DNA of 23,227 nucleotides from an uncultured Oscillospiraceae bacterium (GCA_934526065.1 CAKSZX010000012.1:1-23227), one strand, 5' to 3'; shown: positions 1-8,207, counted from the stretch's first letter. Notes: generated by a model from the letters alone, not told the origin. Made by a program: numbers and translations.

Positions 1-257
1 GCGGCAAAATCTTTGCAGACGAAAAGGGTGAAACAGAAGTTACAAAAGAAGATCTTGTAATTTCAGCTCCGGGTCACGGCATGACAAAGCACGAAGAAGT
101 AAAGCCAACCTGTACAGAAGCAGGTACAAAGGAATACTACGAGTGTGAAACATGCGGCAAAATCTTTGCAGACGAAAAGGGTGAAACAGAAGTTACAAAA
201 GAAGATCTTGTAATTTCAGCTCCGGGTCACAGCATGACAAAGCACGAAGAAGTAAAG
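1..257 (+). repeat. 153-bp in-frame tandem repeat, nearly identical copies
   Basis: Bases 1-104 match bases 154-257 with a single difference (base 78 G versus base 231 A). The period is 153 bp, which is 51 codons. The next unit, from 234 on, is related but has diverged. The near identity includes synonymous sites, so the units were duplicated or homogenised recently. The array continues beyond the left edge. Confidence 0.9.
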
Positions 258-947
258 GCCACTTGCACAGAAAAGGGCGTAAAAGAGTATTATGAATGTT
301 CTGTATGCGGCAAGATTTTCCTTGACAAAGACGGTAAAACAGAAACTACAAAAGACGGTGTGATTGTTGACGCTTTGGGTCACAAGACAAAATTTGTTGC
401 CGGCGTATCCGCCGGTTGCGAAAAAGACGGCACAAGGGCACATTATGAATGTGAAGTGTGCGGTAAATTGTTTGACGACGCAAAAGCCGAAAACGAAGTA
501 AGCGCATCTGCTCTTGTAATAAGTGCAACAGGCCACCACTGGGGTGAATGGAAAGTTGTAAAAGCCGCAACAACAAAAGAGGCAGGCATTGAGCAGGCTA
601 TTTGTGATTACTGCGGTGGCCCGTGGCAGAAAGAAATTTCTGTTAAGGCGGCCTCAACGATTTCGGCTCCTTTGTATCCTACAAAGGATAAGCGGAATTC
701 CGATGTTTCTTCCGAAACAAAAGATGAAACTTCATCCGAAATCAAAGATGAAAACGACAGCACATCCAAGCCGGACACAAAGGCCGACAGCAGTGACAAA
801 ACTCAGGAAGTTGGCACTACACCGGATTCAAGCAGTGCGGCACAGACAGAGAACGGATCATCATTCCCGATTGTTCCTCTTGTTATTGCCGGTGCGGCAT
901 TGATTTTCTTACTTATTCTTTTGAAAAAGAGAAATAAAGAAGAATAA
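1..947 (+). CDS. Cell-surface repeat protein with C-terminal membrane anchor (5' partial)
   Basis: The gene enters from the left edge; the reading frame is open from base 3, so no start is visible. The visible part has tandem units of about 51 residues, each with an MTKHEEVK-like start, a single Cys (TCTE or GCEK), a YECxxCGKxF motif and a closing GH. Four CxxCG motifs are in clearly recognisable units, followed by a degenerate one (CDYCGGPW). Then comes a Ser/Thr/Asp/Glu/Lys-rich linker of about 60 residues and one hydrophobic helix ending in KKRNKEE. There is no LPxTG sorting signal, so the protein is probably held by the helix with its repeats outside the cell. Such repeats are common in large surface proteins of gut Clostridia; their function is not known to me. 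The Cys and His pattern could bind metal, but that is inference. A hairpin terminator follows at 1033. Confidence 0.8.
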   Translation, partial: GKIFADEKGETEVTKEDLVISAPGHGMTKHEEVKPTCTEAGTKEYYECETCGKIFADEKGETEVTKEDLVISAPGHSMTKHEEVKATCTEKGVKEYYECSVCGKIFLDKDGKTETTKDGVIVDALGHKTKFVAGVSAGCEKDGTRAHYECEVCGKLFDDAKAENEVSASALVISATGHHWGEWKVVKAATTKEAGIEQAICDYCGGPWQKEISVKAASTISAPLYPTKDKRNSDVSSETKDETSSEIKDENDSTSKPDTKADSSDKTQEVGTTPDSSSAAQTENGSSFPIVPLVIAGAALIFLLILLKKRNKEE

Positions 948-1032
948 AACAATAGGCATTTGACAGCAAAACTTGGGACGCAATGTTTGCGGTGGCAAAT
1001 TTTTTGCGGAGTTCATAAAAATCAAATACGGC

Positions 1033-1067
1033 AATTCGCACTTCAAATTGAAGTGCGAATTTTTTTT
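1033..1067 (+). terminator. Rho-independent terminator of the surface-protein gene
   Basis: An AT-rich perfect inverted repeat pairs 1033-1046 with 1048-1061 (the central bases form the loop) and runs into eight T residues on the plus strand. It lies about 85 bases after the stop of the surface-protein gene. Confidence 0.8.
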
Positions 1068-1149
1068 AAAAGAAAAGCAAAACCTGCAAAGTTGCGATAA
1101 TATATGGCGATTTAAACAGGCTATATTGCAGTAATTGACAATCATCATA

Positions 1150-1193
1150 TATTAAAACAAAACGGTTCTCCGTTTTACCGGAGAACCGTTTTG
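1150..1193 (-). terminator. Terminator of the udk operon
   Basis: A 15-bp perfect stem pairs 1158-1172 with 1179-1193 around a 6-base loop. Read on the minus strand it lies 18 bases after the udk stop and is followed by a T-rich tract (TTTTGTTTTAAT). It ends the minus-strand four-gene operon and could also stop transcripts coming from the left. Confidence 0.8.
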
Positions 1194-1210
1194 AATTGTA
1201 TAAAATTACT

Positions 1211-1834
1211 TTATTTTTTGTCTTGTAAAATCATTTCAATCTTACTTGTAACCATGTCAAGGGCAACCTTGTTTTCTCCGCCCTCCGGCACAATAATGTT
1301 TGCATATTTTTTGCTTGGGGAAACAAAGCTGTCATGCATTGGTTTAACGGTTGTAAGGTACTGGTTTACAACACTGTCAACGGTTCTGCCTCTTTTAACC
1401 ACATCACGCATCATACGGCGGATAAATCTTATATCGTCGTCGGCATCAACAAAAATTTTTATGTCCATAAGGTTGCGAAGTTCTTCGTTTTCAAAAATCA
1501 AAATGCCGTCAACAACTATAACTTTGGTAGGCTCAACTCTAACGGTGTCTTTAAGTCTTGTGAATTTTTCATAGGAATATGTAGGGCGATACACCGCTTT
1601 ACCGGCTTTAAGAGCTTTTAAGTGTTTGATAAGCAGACCGGTGTCAAAACTTGACGGGTGGTCGTAGTTCTGCTTTGTTCTTTCTTCAAAGCTCATTTCT
1701 TTAAACGGCTTGTAGTAGTAATCATGGCAGAGAACCGATATAGGCTCGTTAAAATAATCAACTATCTTTTTGGCAAATGTGGATTTGCCGCTGGCACTGC
1801 CTCCGGCAATGCCTATAATTACAGGTGTGTTCAT
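1211..1834 (-). CDS. udk: Uridine kinase
   Basis: Phosphorylates uridine and cytidine to UMP and CMP with ATP or GTP, in cytoplasmic pyrimidine salvage. The 207-residue length is typical for the family. The P-loop GGSASGKST is at residues 11-19. Further family landmarks are CHDYYYKPF, the DHPSSFD substrate segment, the VVDGILIF strand and the FIRRMMRDVVKRGR lid region. The ATG follows an AAGGA ribosome site about 8 bases upstream. It is the last gene of the minus-strand operon, 29 bases after the GNAT gene, and is followed by a strong hairpin. Co-transcription with an adenosine-type deaminase suggests a shared nucleoside-salvage role. Confidence 0.93.
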   Translation of the reverse strand: MNTPVIIGIAGGSASGKSTFAKKIVDYFNEPISVLCHDYYYKPFKEMSFEERTKQNYDHPSSFDTGLLIKHLKALKAGKAVYRPTYSYEKFTRLKDTVRVEPTKVIVVDGILIFENEELRNLMDIKIFVDADDDIRFIRRMMRDVVKRGRTVDSVVNQYLTTVKPMHDSFVSPSKKYANIIVPEGGENKVALDMVTSKIEMILQDKK

Positions 1835-1863
1835 CTTAATTTCCTTATAAATACTATATAATA

Positions 1864-2301
1864 TTATTCTTTAATCATCTGTACATAGCCCAGTTCGGTA
1901 TAGCCAAGGCGTGTGTACAGTTTCATTGCGTTTACATTTTCATGTTCACATTCAAGGCGGTATCTTTTGGCTTTGCCGCTGTATTCGCCTTCGATAAAAT
2001 CGAATACCTGCTTGCCTACGCCCTTGCCCTGAAAAGTCGGTTTAATGTAAAGTTCCTCTATTAAAACCACAAGGCCGTCTGCCTCGCTGGAATATGTAAA
2101 TGAAAGCTGACAATAACCCAAAATTTCCCCCCGATGTAATATGGTAAGCCCACGAACCATAGGGTTACCCTTTATGATTTCGTCAAAACAGTGGGAAAAA
2201 TTTTCAACCGGTATGGGGTGCAAAACCGCCGGGCCGTTGTAAAAATCCTCCGCCATCTTCATAAGTTCTTCTTTGTCCTGTGGTATAAAATCTCTTATCA
2301 T
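1864..2301 (-). CDS. GNAT-family N-acetyltransferase
   Basis: A compact 145-residue single-domain acetyltransferase. The acetyl-CoA motif A is visible as QGKGVG (residues 91-96) after the beta strand IEELYIKPTF. The C-terminal part (ECEHENVNAMKLYTRLGY) is the usual motif B, with the NxxAxxLYxxxGF-like signature. The acceptor substrate cannot be told from sequence. It sits 12 bases after the deaminase gene and 29 before udk, so it is probably co-transcribed. The ATG is preceded by AGAGGA about 8 bases upstream. Confidence 0.85.
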   Translation of the reverse strand: MIRDFIPQDKEELMKMAEDFYNGPAVLHPIPVENFSHCFDEIIKGNPMVRGLTILHRGEILGYCQLSFTYSSEADGLVVLIEELYIKPTFQGKGVGKQVFDFIEGEYSGKAKRYRLECEHENVNAMKLYTRLGYTELGYVQMIKE

Positions 2302-2313
2302 TGTATAATTCCT

Positions 2314-3597
2314 CTAAAAATATAATTTTGTTTTGCCTTTGCCACGCTTGTAAATTTCCTTTGCACAGGCAGAGGCGTTTTTAATAATTTCTTTTTCGTC
2401 AAAGCAAAGTTTGCCGTCCTTTTTGGCAAATCTGCCGTTTACAATAACTGTTTTTATGTTGACGCTTGGCACAGATGAGTATATTATCGCCGCCAGTGGG
2501 TTATAAATCGGCGCAGTTGAAAGGGTGTTTAAATCCCAAATGTTCAAATCGGCGTCATAACCGGCTGCAAGAATTCCGCTGTTAAAGGGCAAAAATCTGT
2601 GGCCGTTTATAAGATACTGCCAAATTTCTTTAAGGGTAAAATCCTCGGCATTGTCATATAATTTACCCATAAGGGCAAACATACGCATTTGCTCCACAAC
2701 ATCTATGCTGTTACTGCTGGCGGCGCCGTCATTGCCGGCTGCGATATTTAACTTTTTGCGGTACTTCCACAAATTGCCCATACCCATTCCAAGCTTTGCA
2801 TAGGTTTTTGGGGATACGGCAAAACACATATCGTCTTTTAAATATTGCAAATCGTCCTCTTGCAGCCACAGACCGTGACCGACTATGCAAGGCACATCGA
2901 AAACACCGTTTTCCCGGCAAAGGGCAAAAGGCGTTTTACCGTACTTTTCAAGGCTTTGCTTTACCTGCACATCGGTTTCGCTGATGTGAATATGTAAGCC
3001 GGTGCCAAGTTCCCTTGCCTTTGCGCTGATTTTTTGCAAAACTTCCGGGGAACACATATAAGGGGAGTGGGGGCCTAAACGGGGTTTTACCCATTGGTCA
3101 TTTTGGTAATCTTTGCAAAATTTCTCCGCAAGAGCCAGCTCCTCCCGACAATCTCCGCCAAAGCCGAAAATCGTGTATGCTATATCGCCTTTTATACCGA
3201 TTTCTTCGCAGGCCTTTGCTATTAAGTCACTTTTAAAATAGTGGTCGGCAAAGGCGGTTATGCCGTTGTTTATCATTTCCCGGCAGGCAAGTTTTGCACC
3301 CCAATAAATATCCTCGTCCTGCATTTTGCTCTCGTAAGGCCAAAGCTCTTTGTTAAACCAATCGTCTATGTTTACATCTTCCGCAATGCCTTTAAAGATG
3401 TTCATAGGGCTGTGGTTGTGCATAGATGCAAAACCCGGAGTGATAAATTTATCGGTGCAGTCTATGACCTCATCTGCCGGGTCGGTGATATTTTTTTCGA
3501 TTTTTTCGATTACTTTGCCGTTTATCAGCAAGTCGGTGTCGTTTGAAATATCACCTTTTTCGTTGATAAGATTTCCGTGTTTAAGCAGAATTTTCAT
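2314..3597 (-). CDS. Amidohydrolase, probable 5'-methylthioadenosine/S-adenosylhomocysteine deaminase
   Basis: A 427-residue metal-dependent hydrolase of the TRZ/ATZ and MTA/SAH deaminase group, expected to deaminate adenosine-type nucleosides left over from SAM use. Visible metal and active-site residues: H60 and H62 (MHNHS), H202 and H204 (LHIHISE, with E207), H241 (VGHGLWL) and D290 (AGNDGAASSN). The GNDGAASSN and GPHSPYMCS motifs resemble MTA/SAH deaminases more than guanine or cytosine deaminases. I chose the ATG at 3597 because AAGGAGA lies about 8 bases upstream; an in-frame ATG eight codons earlier lacks such a site and would overlap the preceding gene. It is the second gene of the operon. 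The exact substrate (SAH, MTA or 5'-deoxyadenosine) is uncertain. Confidence 0.85.
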   Translation of the reverse strand: MKILLKHGNLINEKGDISNDTDLLINGKVIEKIEKNITDPADEVIDCTDKFITPGFASMHNHSPMNIFKGIAEDVNIDDWFNKELWPYESKMQDEDIYWGAKLACREMINNGITAFADHYFKSDLIAKACEEIGIKGDIAYTIFGFGGDCREELALAEKFCKDYQNDQWVKPRLGPHSPYMCSPEVLQKISAKARELGTGLHIHISETDVQVKQSLEKYGKTPFALCRENGVFDVPCIVGHGLWLQEDDLQYLKDDMCFAVSPKTYAKLGMGMGNLWKYRKKLNIAAGNDGAASSNSIDVVEQMRMFALMGKLYDNAEDFTLKEIWQYLINGHRFLPFNSGILAAGYDADLNIWDLNTLSTAPIYNPLAAIIYSSVPSVNIKTVIVNGRFAKKDGKLCFDEKEIIKNASACAKEIYKRGKGKTKLYF

Positions 3598-3610
3598 AGT
3601 AAATCTCCTT

Positions 3611-4333
3611 TTATTTTTCAAAAATCCATAAAGCCGTTACGGCTAAAATTTCTCTTACGGTTGCCGGAATAATAACAATCGGGTCGGTGGCAACGCTGAT
3701 GGCCTTTACATTTTTAAAACCCGCCAGTTTTGCGTACTCACCGGATCGGTAGGCGTGGAAAGAATTTGTGATATAGGCTATATTAGTGGGTTCTATGCCT
3801 TTTTCCAGCAAAAATTCCTTTGCAAATACGAAGTTCTCTTTTGTGCTGACGGCTTTGTCCTCGCATATTATTTTGTCCTGGTCAATGCCATTGGCAACAA
3901 GATAATTTTTCATAGCCAGGGCTTCGGTAATATCCCGATTTTTCGCCTTGCCGCCGGTTACCACTATATAGGCGTCCGGGTTTGTTTTGGCATAGTCAAT
4001 ACAACCATCTAAGCGTTTTTGCAAAGTGCCTGAAGGTGTGCCGTCCCTGTTTAAACCGCAGCCTAAAACTATAACCGCCTTTTCACTGCCGTCGGCTGAG
4101 GTTTTTGCGTTGGCATATAAAAATGCAGAAAAGGCTAAAAGGCAAACAAGACCAAAAACAAAAAGATACTTTAAAAATTTGCCTAAACCGACAGCGCAAA
4201 AATCTTTTACTCTGCTGTAAAATATGGTGACGAAAACGAGAAAAACTGTGGTTAAAACCATTAAAAACAGCCCTAATGTGTAGCTTTTTCTCATAAAAAT
4301 AAGTGCAGTGTCCACAAAAAATATTACGGACAA
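3611..4333 (-). CDS. YdcF/SanA-like DUF218 membrane protein
   Basis: Two or three N-terminal membrane helices are followed by a DUF218 domain from about residue 85: AVIVLGCGLNRDG, TLQKRLDGCIDYA, IVVTGGKAKN, ITEALAMKNYL, EDKAVSTKEN and ITNSFHAYRS. Relatives (YdcF, SanA, ElyC) are linked to envelope integrity, but the biochemical role is poorly defined. The start is a problem. The coordinates use an in-frame TTG at 4333, which has no ribosome site. A strong GGGGAGG at 4366-4372 is 8 bases from an in-frame ATC at 4355-4357, and no ATG, GTG or TTG sits where it should. Reading from ATC would add a hydrophobic segment and complete a first membrane helix. It is the first gene of the operon, and its stop is 13 bases before the deaminase start. 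Confidence 0.75.
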   Translation of the reverse strand: MSVIFFVDTALIFMRKSYTLGLFLMVLTTVFLVFVTIFYSRVKDFCAVGLGKFLKYLFVFGLVCLLAFSAFLYANAKTSADGSEKAVIVLGCGLNRDGTPSGTLQKRLDGCIDYAKTNPDAYIVVTGGKAKNRDITEALAMKNYLVANGIDQDKIICEDKAVSTKENFVFAKEFLLEKGIEPTNIAYITNSFHAYRSGEYAKLAGFKNVKAISVATDPIVIIPATVREILAVTALWIFEK

Positions 4334-4399
4334 AAACGCAAAAACAAACCTGACGATAGAACTGCCCTCCCCAATGATAATTGTTAAACTTTTCTTAAC

Positions 4400-4428
4400 A
4401 TTATACCATATAGGTTGAATATTGTCAT
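4400..4428 (-). promoter_or_regulatory. Sigma-A-type promoter of the ydcF-like/deaminase/GNAT/udk operon
   Basis: On the minus strand, ATGACA (4428-4423) and a perfect TATAAT (4405-4400) are separated by 17 bases. The predicted start is near 4393, about 20 bases before the ribosome site of the DUF218 gene. It faces away from the ABC transporter operon, whose own promoter must overlap this region but is less clear. Confidence 0.8.
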
Positions 4429-4480
4429 TGTTTATGATAGAATTTTATCAGATACTAAATTACTTTTTACAGGTGAACAA

Positions 4481-5299
4481 ATGATAAAAGTTCAAAATTT
4501 GCGAAAGGTTTACAAGGTTGGCAATGAAAAGGTTGTGGCTCTTAACAATGTGAGCCTTGAAATACCGAGGGGTGAATTTTGCTGTATCGTCGGTACTTCC
4601 GGCAGCGGTAAATCAACTCTTTTAAATATGCTTGCAGGGCTTGAAAAACCTACAAAGGGCAAGGTTAAAATCAATGGGCTGATAGTAAGTAAAATGACGG
4701 AAAAAGAACTTGCCAAGTTCAGACAGAACAATATAGGCTTTATTTTTCAGTCATACAACCTTATGCCGACAATGACGGCGGTGGAAAATGTGGCTTTTCC
4801 CCTTGTTTTTAAAGGCGTAGACCGAAAAACAAGAGAAAAAAGAGCAAGGAAAATTTTAAAAGAGATGGAACTTGAGGGCAGAATGGACCACAAGCCGGGG
4901 GAAATGTCCGGCGGCCAGCAACAGCGTGTGGGCATTGCAAGGGCATTTGTGGATAAACCCAAGGTCATATTTGCCGACGAGCCTACCGGTAACTTGGACA
5001 GTGCCACAACGGAAAAAGTTATGAAGATGTTAATTGATATTTCGGAGAAAAACAACATCACATTTGTAATGGTTACCCATGATAACGAGCTTGCAAAGAT
5101 GGCTCACAGAGTTATCACTTTAAAAGACGGCACAGTGATAAGCGATATGCGTGACGGTGTAAGCCTTATGGATGAGGACGCCGAAATTTCTCGGGGTGAT
5201 TTTACCGACGATGCGGATAAAAATCCACGGCGGGAAGATGCGGCTTCGCCACAGGTGACGGAACAAAGTAATACAGCCGAAGAAAAACAGCGGCAGTGA
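4481..5299 (+). CDS. ABC transporter ATP-binding protein, MacB/LolD type
   Basis: The cytoplasmic ATPase of a MacB/FtsX-superfamily transporter. Starting at the ATG at 4481, Walker A is GTSGSGKST (residues 38-46), the Q-loop Gln is Q90 in FIFQSYNLMP, the signature is MSGGQQQR (142-149), Walker B is VIFADEP with the D-loop GNLDSAT, and the switch His is H200. The last 45 or so residues are an acidic, probably disordered tail. I chose 4481 because AGGTG lies 5 bases upstream and the family begins MIKVxNLxK; an upstream in-frame ATG at 4415 would add 22 unrelated residues. It is the first of three genes with the anchored surface protein and permease. Confidence 0.93.
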   Translation: MIKVQNLRKVYKVGNEKVVALNNVSLEIPRGEFCCIVGTSGSGKSTLLNMLAGLEKPTKGKVKINGLIVSKMTEKELAKFRQNNIGFIFQSYNLMPTMTAVENVAFPLVFKGVDRKTREKRARKILKEMELEGRMDHKPGEMSGGQQQRVGIARAFVDKPKVIFADEPTGNLDSATTEKVMKMLIDISEKNNITFVMVTHDNELAKMAHRVITLKDGTVISDMRDGVSLMDEDAEISRGDFTDDADKNPRREDAASPQVTEQSNTAEEKQRQ

Positions 5300-5328
5300 T
5301 ATATATTTTACAGAAAAGGGAAATGATA

Positions 5329-6855
5329 ATGAGCAAATCAAACAAATTTTTGGCAGTGTTGTTGGCAATGACCCTGTCTTTCGGTACATTGGGCAGCCTT
5401 GCCGTTTACGCAGAGGGGGAAAGCACTCCTGACGCAAACTCACAGCAGAATACTTCATCTGTTGTTTCTTCGGTAAGTAACGAGAACCAAGAAGCAATGC
5501 CGATGGCAGAGGGCGGCGGAAGCAGCAGTGGAAGCAGCAGTAGCGAAAATAGCGGTACAAGTACACCTGAAAACACAAATGGCGAACTCTATGTGTCAAA
5601 CTATCGGGTTTTGGATTCTTTGGGCAACCCTCTTACAAAGGTAGTGCCGGGAGATAAAGTTATAGTTGTTGCATATATGGTTGACAGCAGAATTGATCGG
5701 TCGCTTTTTAATATCGGTGATGGTGTGATAACACCGAGAGTACATACAACCATGTCCCAAGGGGCATTTACAATCGGTTCAAATGACGATATTGTGGCAA
5801 GAGTAAAATCACCTGTTAACGGCAAATTTTGCTACGCTCTTGAATTCAGAAATGTAACCTATGTAGGCGGTTCGCAGGATTTTGGCTTTACCGTAAGCTA
5901 CACAGGTTCCAATGATAACGGAAATACAGATAACAATATGCCGATCGGCGTTCCTCAGGTGACAAATACAATGACAATCAGCCAGGCAGTTGACGATGTT
6001 GCCGCACCTACAATTATTCTTAACAGCGCAAACTACGGCAAAACCGTTAACGCAGGGGATAAATTTACCCTTTCAACCTCTGCCGTAAATACATCTTCAA
6101 ATCTTGATCTTGAAAATGTTTCGGTTAAAATTGTTTTGCCCACAGGTCTTTCAATGGCAAGCGGCAACACACAGGTTTTAATCGGCGGTGTAGGTAAAAA
6201 CGGCACAATCAACCACAACTTCAGCCTTGTTGCCGACAATATCCAGGGAGAAAACGCAACACTTCCCGTTTCTCTTGTTTACACATTCGAGGCTTTTGTA
6301 GGCGGTAAAAGACAGCAGTTTACAAGCGAACAGCAGGTTTCCGTAAATGTACAGCAACCTATCAGATTTTCAATGAACGACTTTTCTGCCTCCGACAGTT
6401 TCTATCAGACAGAAACCGGCAATGTAAGTTTCAGTTTGGTAAACAAGGGCAAATCTGCGGTTTATAATGTTCAGGTTGAGCTTATAAGCGAAGACTTTAC
6501 AGGTGCGGATGTTGAATTTATCGGCAATATAGACAGCGGTTCTTCAAAATCCGTTGATATTGACTATAACGCCACAAAAGTGGGAACAGGCAAGGGTAAA
6601 ATCGTTGTTTCTTATGAAGATTCAGCGGGCAAGGTTACAACAATAGAAAAAGAGTTTACAAGTGAAGTGACTGAGTATGTTCAGCCGGATTACCCGGATG
6701 TTGACCCGGCAGCCCCGACAGAGGAAAAAACAAGCGTTGTGCCGTTTGTTATCGGCGGCGTTGTAATTGTCGGTGCAGTTGCCGCATTTGTGATTATTAA
6801 AAAGAAAAAGGCACGGAGAGCTGCCGAATTAGAGGACGAAGATGAAGATATCTGA
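5329..6855 (+). CDS. Secreted, membrane-anchored Ig/CARDB-like protein of the ABC system
   Basis: A 508-residue extracytoplasmic protein. A signal peptide (MSKSNKF plus hydrophobic core, probable cleavage after AVYA near residue 29) is followed by a Ser/Gly/Asn-rich linker. Next come about three beta-rich segments, around residues 85-205, 230-345 and 350-455. The second and third look like CARDB or S-layer-associated adhesion modules (PGDKVIVVAYMV, NAGDKFTLSTSAVNTS, ETGNVSFSLVNKGKSAV). One helix near residue 475-495 is followed by KKKKARR and an acidic end. The start at 5329 has AAAAGGG 8 bases upstream. It lies between the ATPase (30 bases) and the permease (14-base overlap), so it probably works with them, perhaps as an extracellular adaptor in the place of MacA. 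That role is inference. Confidence 0.85.
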   Translation: MSKSNKFLAVLLAMTLSFGTLGSLAVYAEGESTPDANSQQNTSSVVSSVSNENQEAMPMAEGGGSSSGSSSSENSGTSTPENTNGELYVSNYRVLDSLGNPLTKVVPGDKVIVVAYMVDSRIDRSLFNIGDGVITPRVHTTMSQGAFTIGSNDDIVARVKSPVNGKFCYALEFRNVTYVGGSQDFGFTVSYTGSNDNGNTDNNMPIGVPQVTNTMTISQAVDDVAAPTIILNSANYGKTVNAGDKFTLSTSAVNTSSNLDLENVSVKIVLPTGLSMASGNTQVLIGGVGKNGTINHNFSLVADNIQGENATLPVSLVYTFEAFVGGKRQQFTSEQQVSVNVQQPIRFSMNDFSASDSFYQTETGNVSFSLVNKGKSAVYNVQVELISEDFTGADVEFIGNIDSGSSKSVDIDYNATKVGTGKGKIVVSYEDSAGKVTTIEKEFTSEVTEYVQPDYPDVDPAAPTEEKTSVVPFVIGGVVIVGAVAAFVIIKKKKARRAAELEDEDEDI

Positions 6856-8167
6856 TCTTTTAACACTTTCACTCAATAATCTGAAAAGGCGAAAAGGCAG
6901 AACCATTCTTACGGTTTTAGGCGTGTTTATAGGCACATGCTCTATCATTATGATGCTTTCCATAGGCGTTGCTCTTAACAAGAGTATCGACGATATGATG
7001 CAAGGCATGGGAGATTTAACCCTTATTGAGGTTTACAACTGGGACGGAAGTATGGACGGCGGAAGCGTTGACCCTATGACCGATGAGGTTATAGACGGTT
7101 GGGACGCAATGCCCAATGTTGTTGTTGCAACGCCTGTGTATCAATTCAATTCTTTTTCGGTAAATCTTGTGAGCGGCAATAATGATAAATACCAAACCTA
7201 TGCCAACATACAGGGTATAAGAAAAAAGGCCATGTCTATTTACGGATACGAACTTGAAGAAGGACGTTTTCCCAACGAAAAGGATAAAGAATACGCTGTT
7301 TTGGCCGGACAGTATTTAGGCTATCGGTTTACAAATACTTCTAAGCGCGATAACAATTATGTGGATCGCTATGATGTGGACGAAAACGGCAATCCGCCGA
7401 AACCTTTTGTGGATATTCAAAAAGACACCATAAAATTAAAGACAGACGGTTACGATAAAAGTGTCAAAAATATTGAAAAGGAAATCAATGTTGTAGGCGT
7501 TATGAAAGAGGACGGCAGTAAGTACGAAACATTGTACGGTCTTGTTATGGATATTGATGATGTTATTGCTCTTGAAGAAGAATACAACAAGGCTAACAAC
7601 ATTAAAAGTACAAATTCAAAAAAGCGTGCTTACACAAATGCTGTTGTAAAGGTGGACGATATAGACAATGTTGACCGGGTTGTAAAGTCCATAGAAGATA
7701 TGGGATATTCAACCTTTTCTGCCACATCCTACCGCAACGAAATGAAAAAGCAGACACAGCTTATACAGCTTATTTTGGGCGGCTTGGGCAGTATAGCGAT
7801 GGTGGTTTCCGCCATAAGTATTGCCAACACCATGACCATGGCCATTTACGAAAGAACAAAAGAAATCGGCGTTATGAAAGTTTTGGGCTGTGAACTTGGG
7901 GATATCAAAAAGATGTTCCTTACCGAGGCTGCGGGAATAGGATTTTTAGGCGGTGCAATAGGTTTGGTTGTATGTTACGCATTGTCACGGGCTATGAACT
8001 ATTTTGCCGCAGGCTATATGGGCGGTGATTCAAAAATTTCAATCATAACCATACCGCTGGCGTTGTTTGGGCTTGCGTTCTCCACAATGGTGGGTATAAT
8101 TTCCGGCTATGTACCGGCAGTTAAGGCCGTAAAGGTAACAGCTTTAAGCGCCATAAGGCATGAGTAA
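6842..8167 (+). CDS. ABC transporter permease, MacB/FtsX family
   Basis: A 441-residue permease. The N-terminal cytoplasmic segment (LTLSLNNLKRRKGRTILTVLGVFIGT) leads into membrane helix 1 near residues 20-43. A large extracellular domain spans about residues 45-305. Three C-terminal helices lie near 315-340, 360-385 and 400-425. The family motif between helices 2 and 3 is visible as ANTMTMAIYERTKEIGVMKVLG, and the last residues are PAVKAVKVTALSAIRHE. Its ATG lies inside the last codons of the preceding surface-protein gene with GAGG upstream, pointing to translational coupling. Like MacB it may move peptides, drugs or lipids, or act as a mechanotransmission device; the substrate is unknown. 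Confidence 0.92.
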   Translation: MKISDLLTLSLNNLKRRKGRTILTVLGVFIGTCSIIMMLSIGVALNKSIDDMMQGMGDLTLIEVYNWDGSMDGGSVDPMTDEVIDGWDAMPNVVVATPVYQFNSFSVNLVSGNNDKYQTYANIQGIRKKAMSIYGYELEEGRFPNEKDKEYAVLAGQYLGYRFTNTSKRDNNYVDRYDVDENGNPPKPFVDIQKDTIKLKTDGYDKSVKNIEKEINVVGVMKEDGSKYETLYGLVMDIDDVIALEEEYNKANNIKSTNSKKRAYTNAVVKVDDIDNVDRVVKSIEDMGYSTFSATSYRNEMKKQTQLIQLILGGLGSIAMVVSAISIANTMTMAIYERTKEIGVMKVLGCELGDIKKMFLTEAAGIGFLGGAIGLVVCYALSRAMNYFAAGYMGGDSKISIITIPLALFGLAFSTMVGIISGYVPAVKAVKVTALSAIRHE

Positions 8168-8180
8168 AAATAATGCAAAC

Positions 8181-8207
8181 AAAGCGGCCTGTAATAGGTC
8201 GCTTTTT
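8181..8207 (+). terminator. Terminator after the MacB-like operon
   Basis: A 10-bp stem (8181-8190 with 8196-8205, one G-T pair) with a 5-base loop ends in five T residues. It begins 14 bases after the permease stop and ends 22 bases before the sirtuin start. Confidence 0.75.

Noticed and set aside
589..903. 104-codon plus-strand frame inside the surface-protein gene
   Set aside because: Arg/Pro/Leu-rich shadow frame; the true frame shows the repeats, linker and anchor.
840..947. LPxTG-type sortase signal in the surface protein
   Set aside because: The C-terminus has a helix and positive tail, but no LPxTG or similar pentapeptide precedes it.
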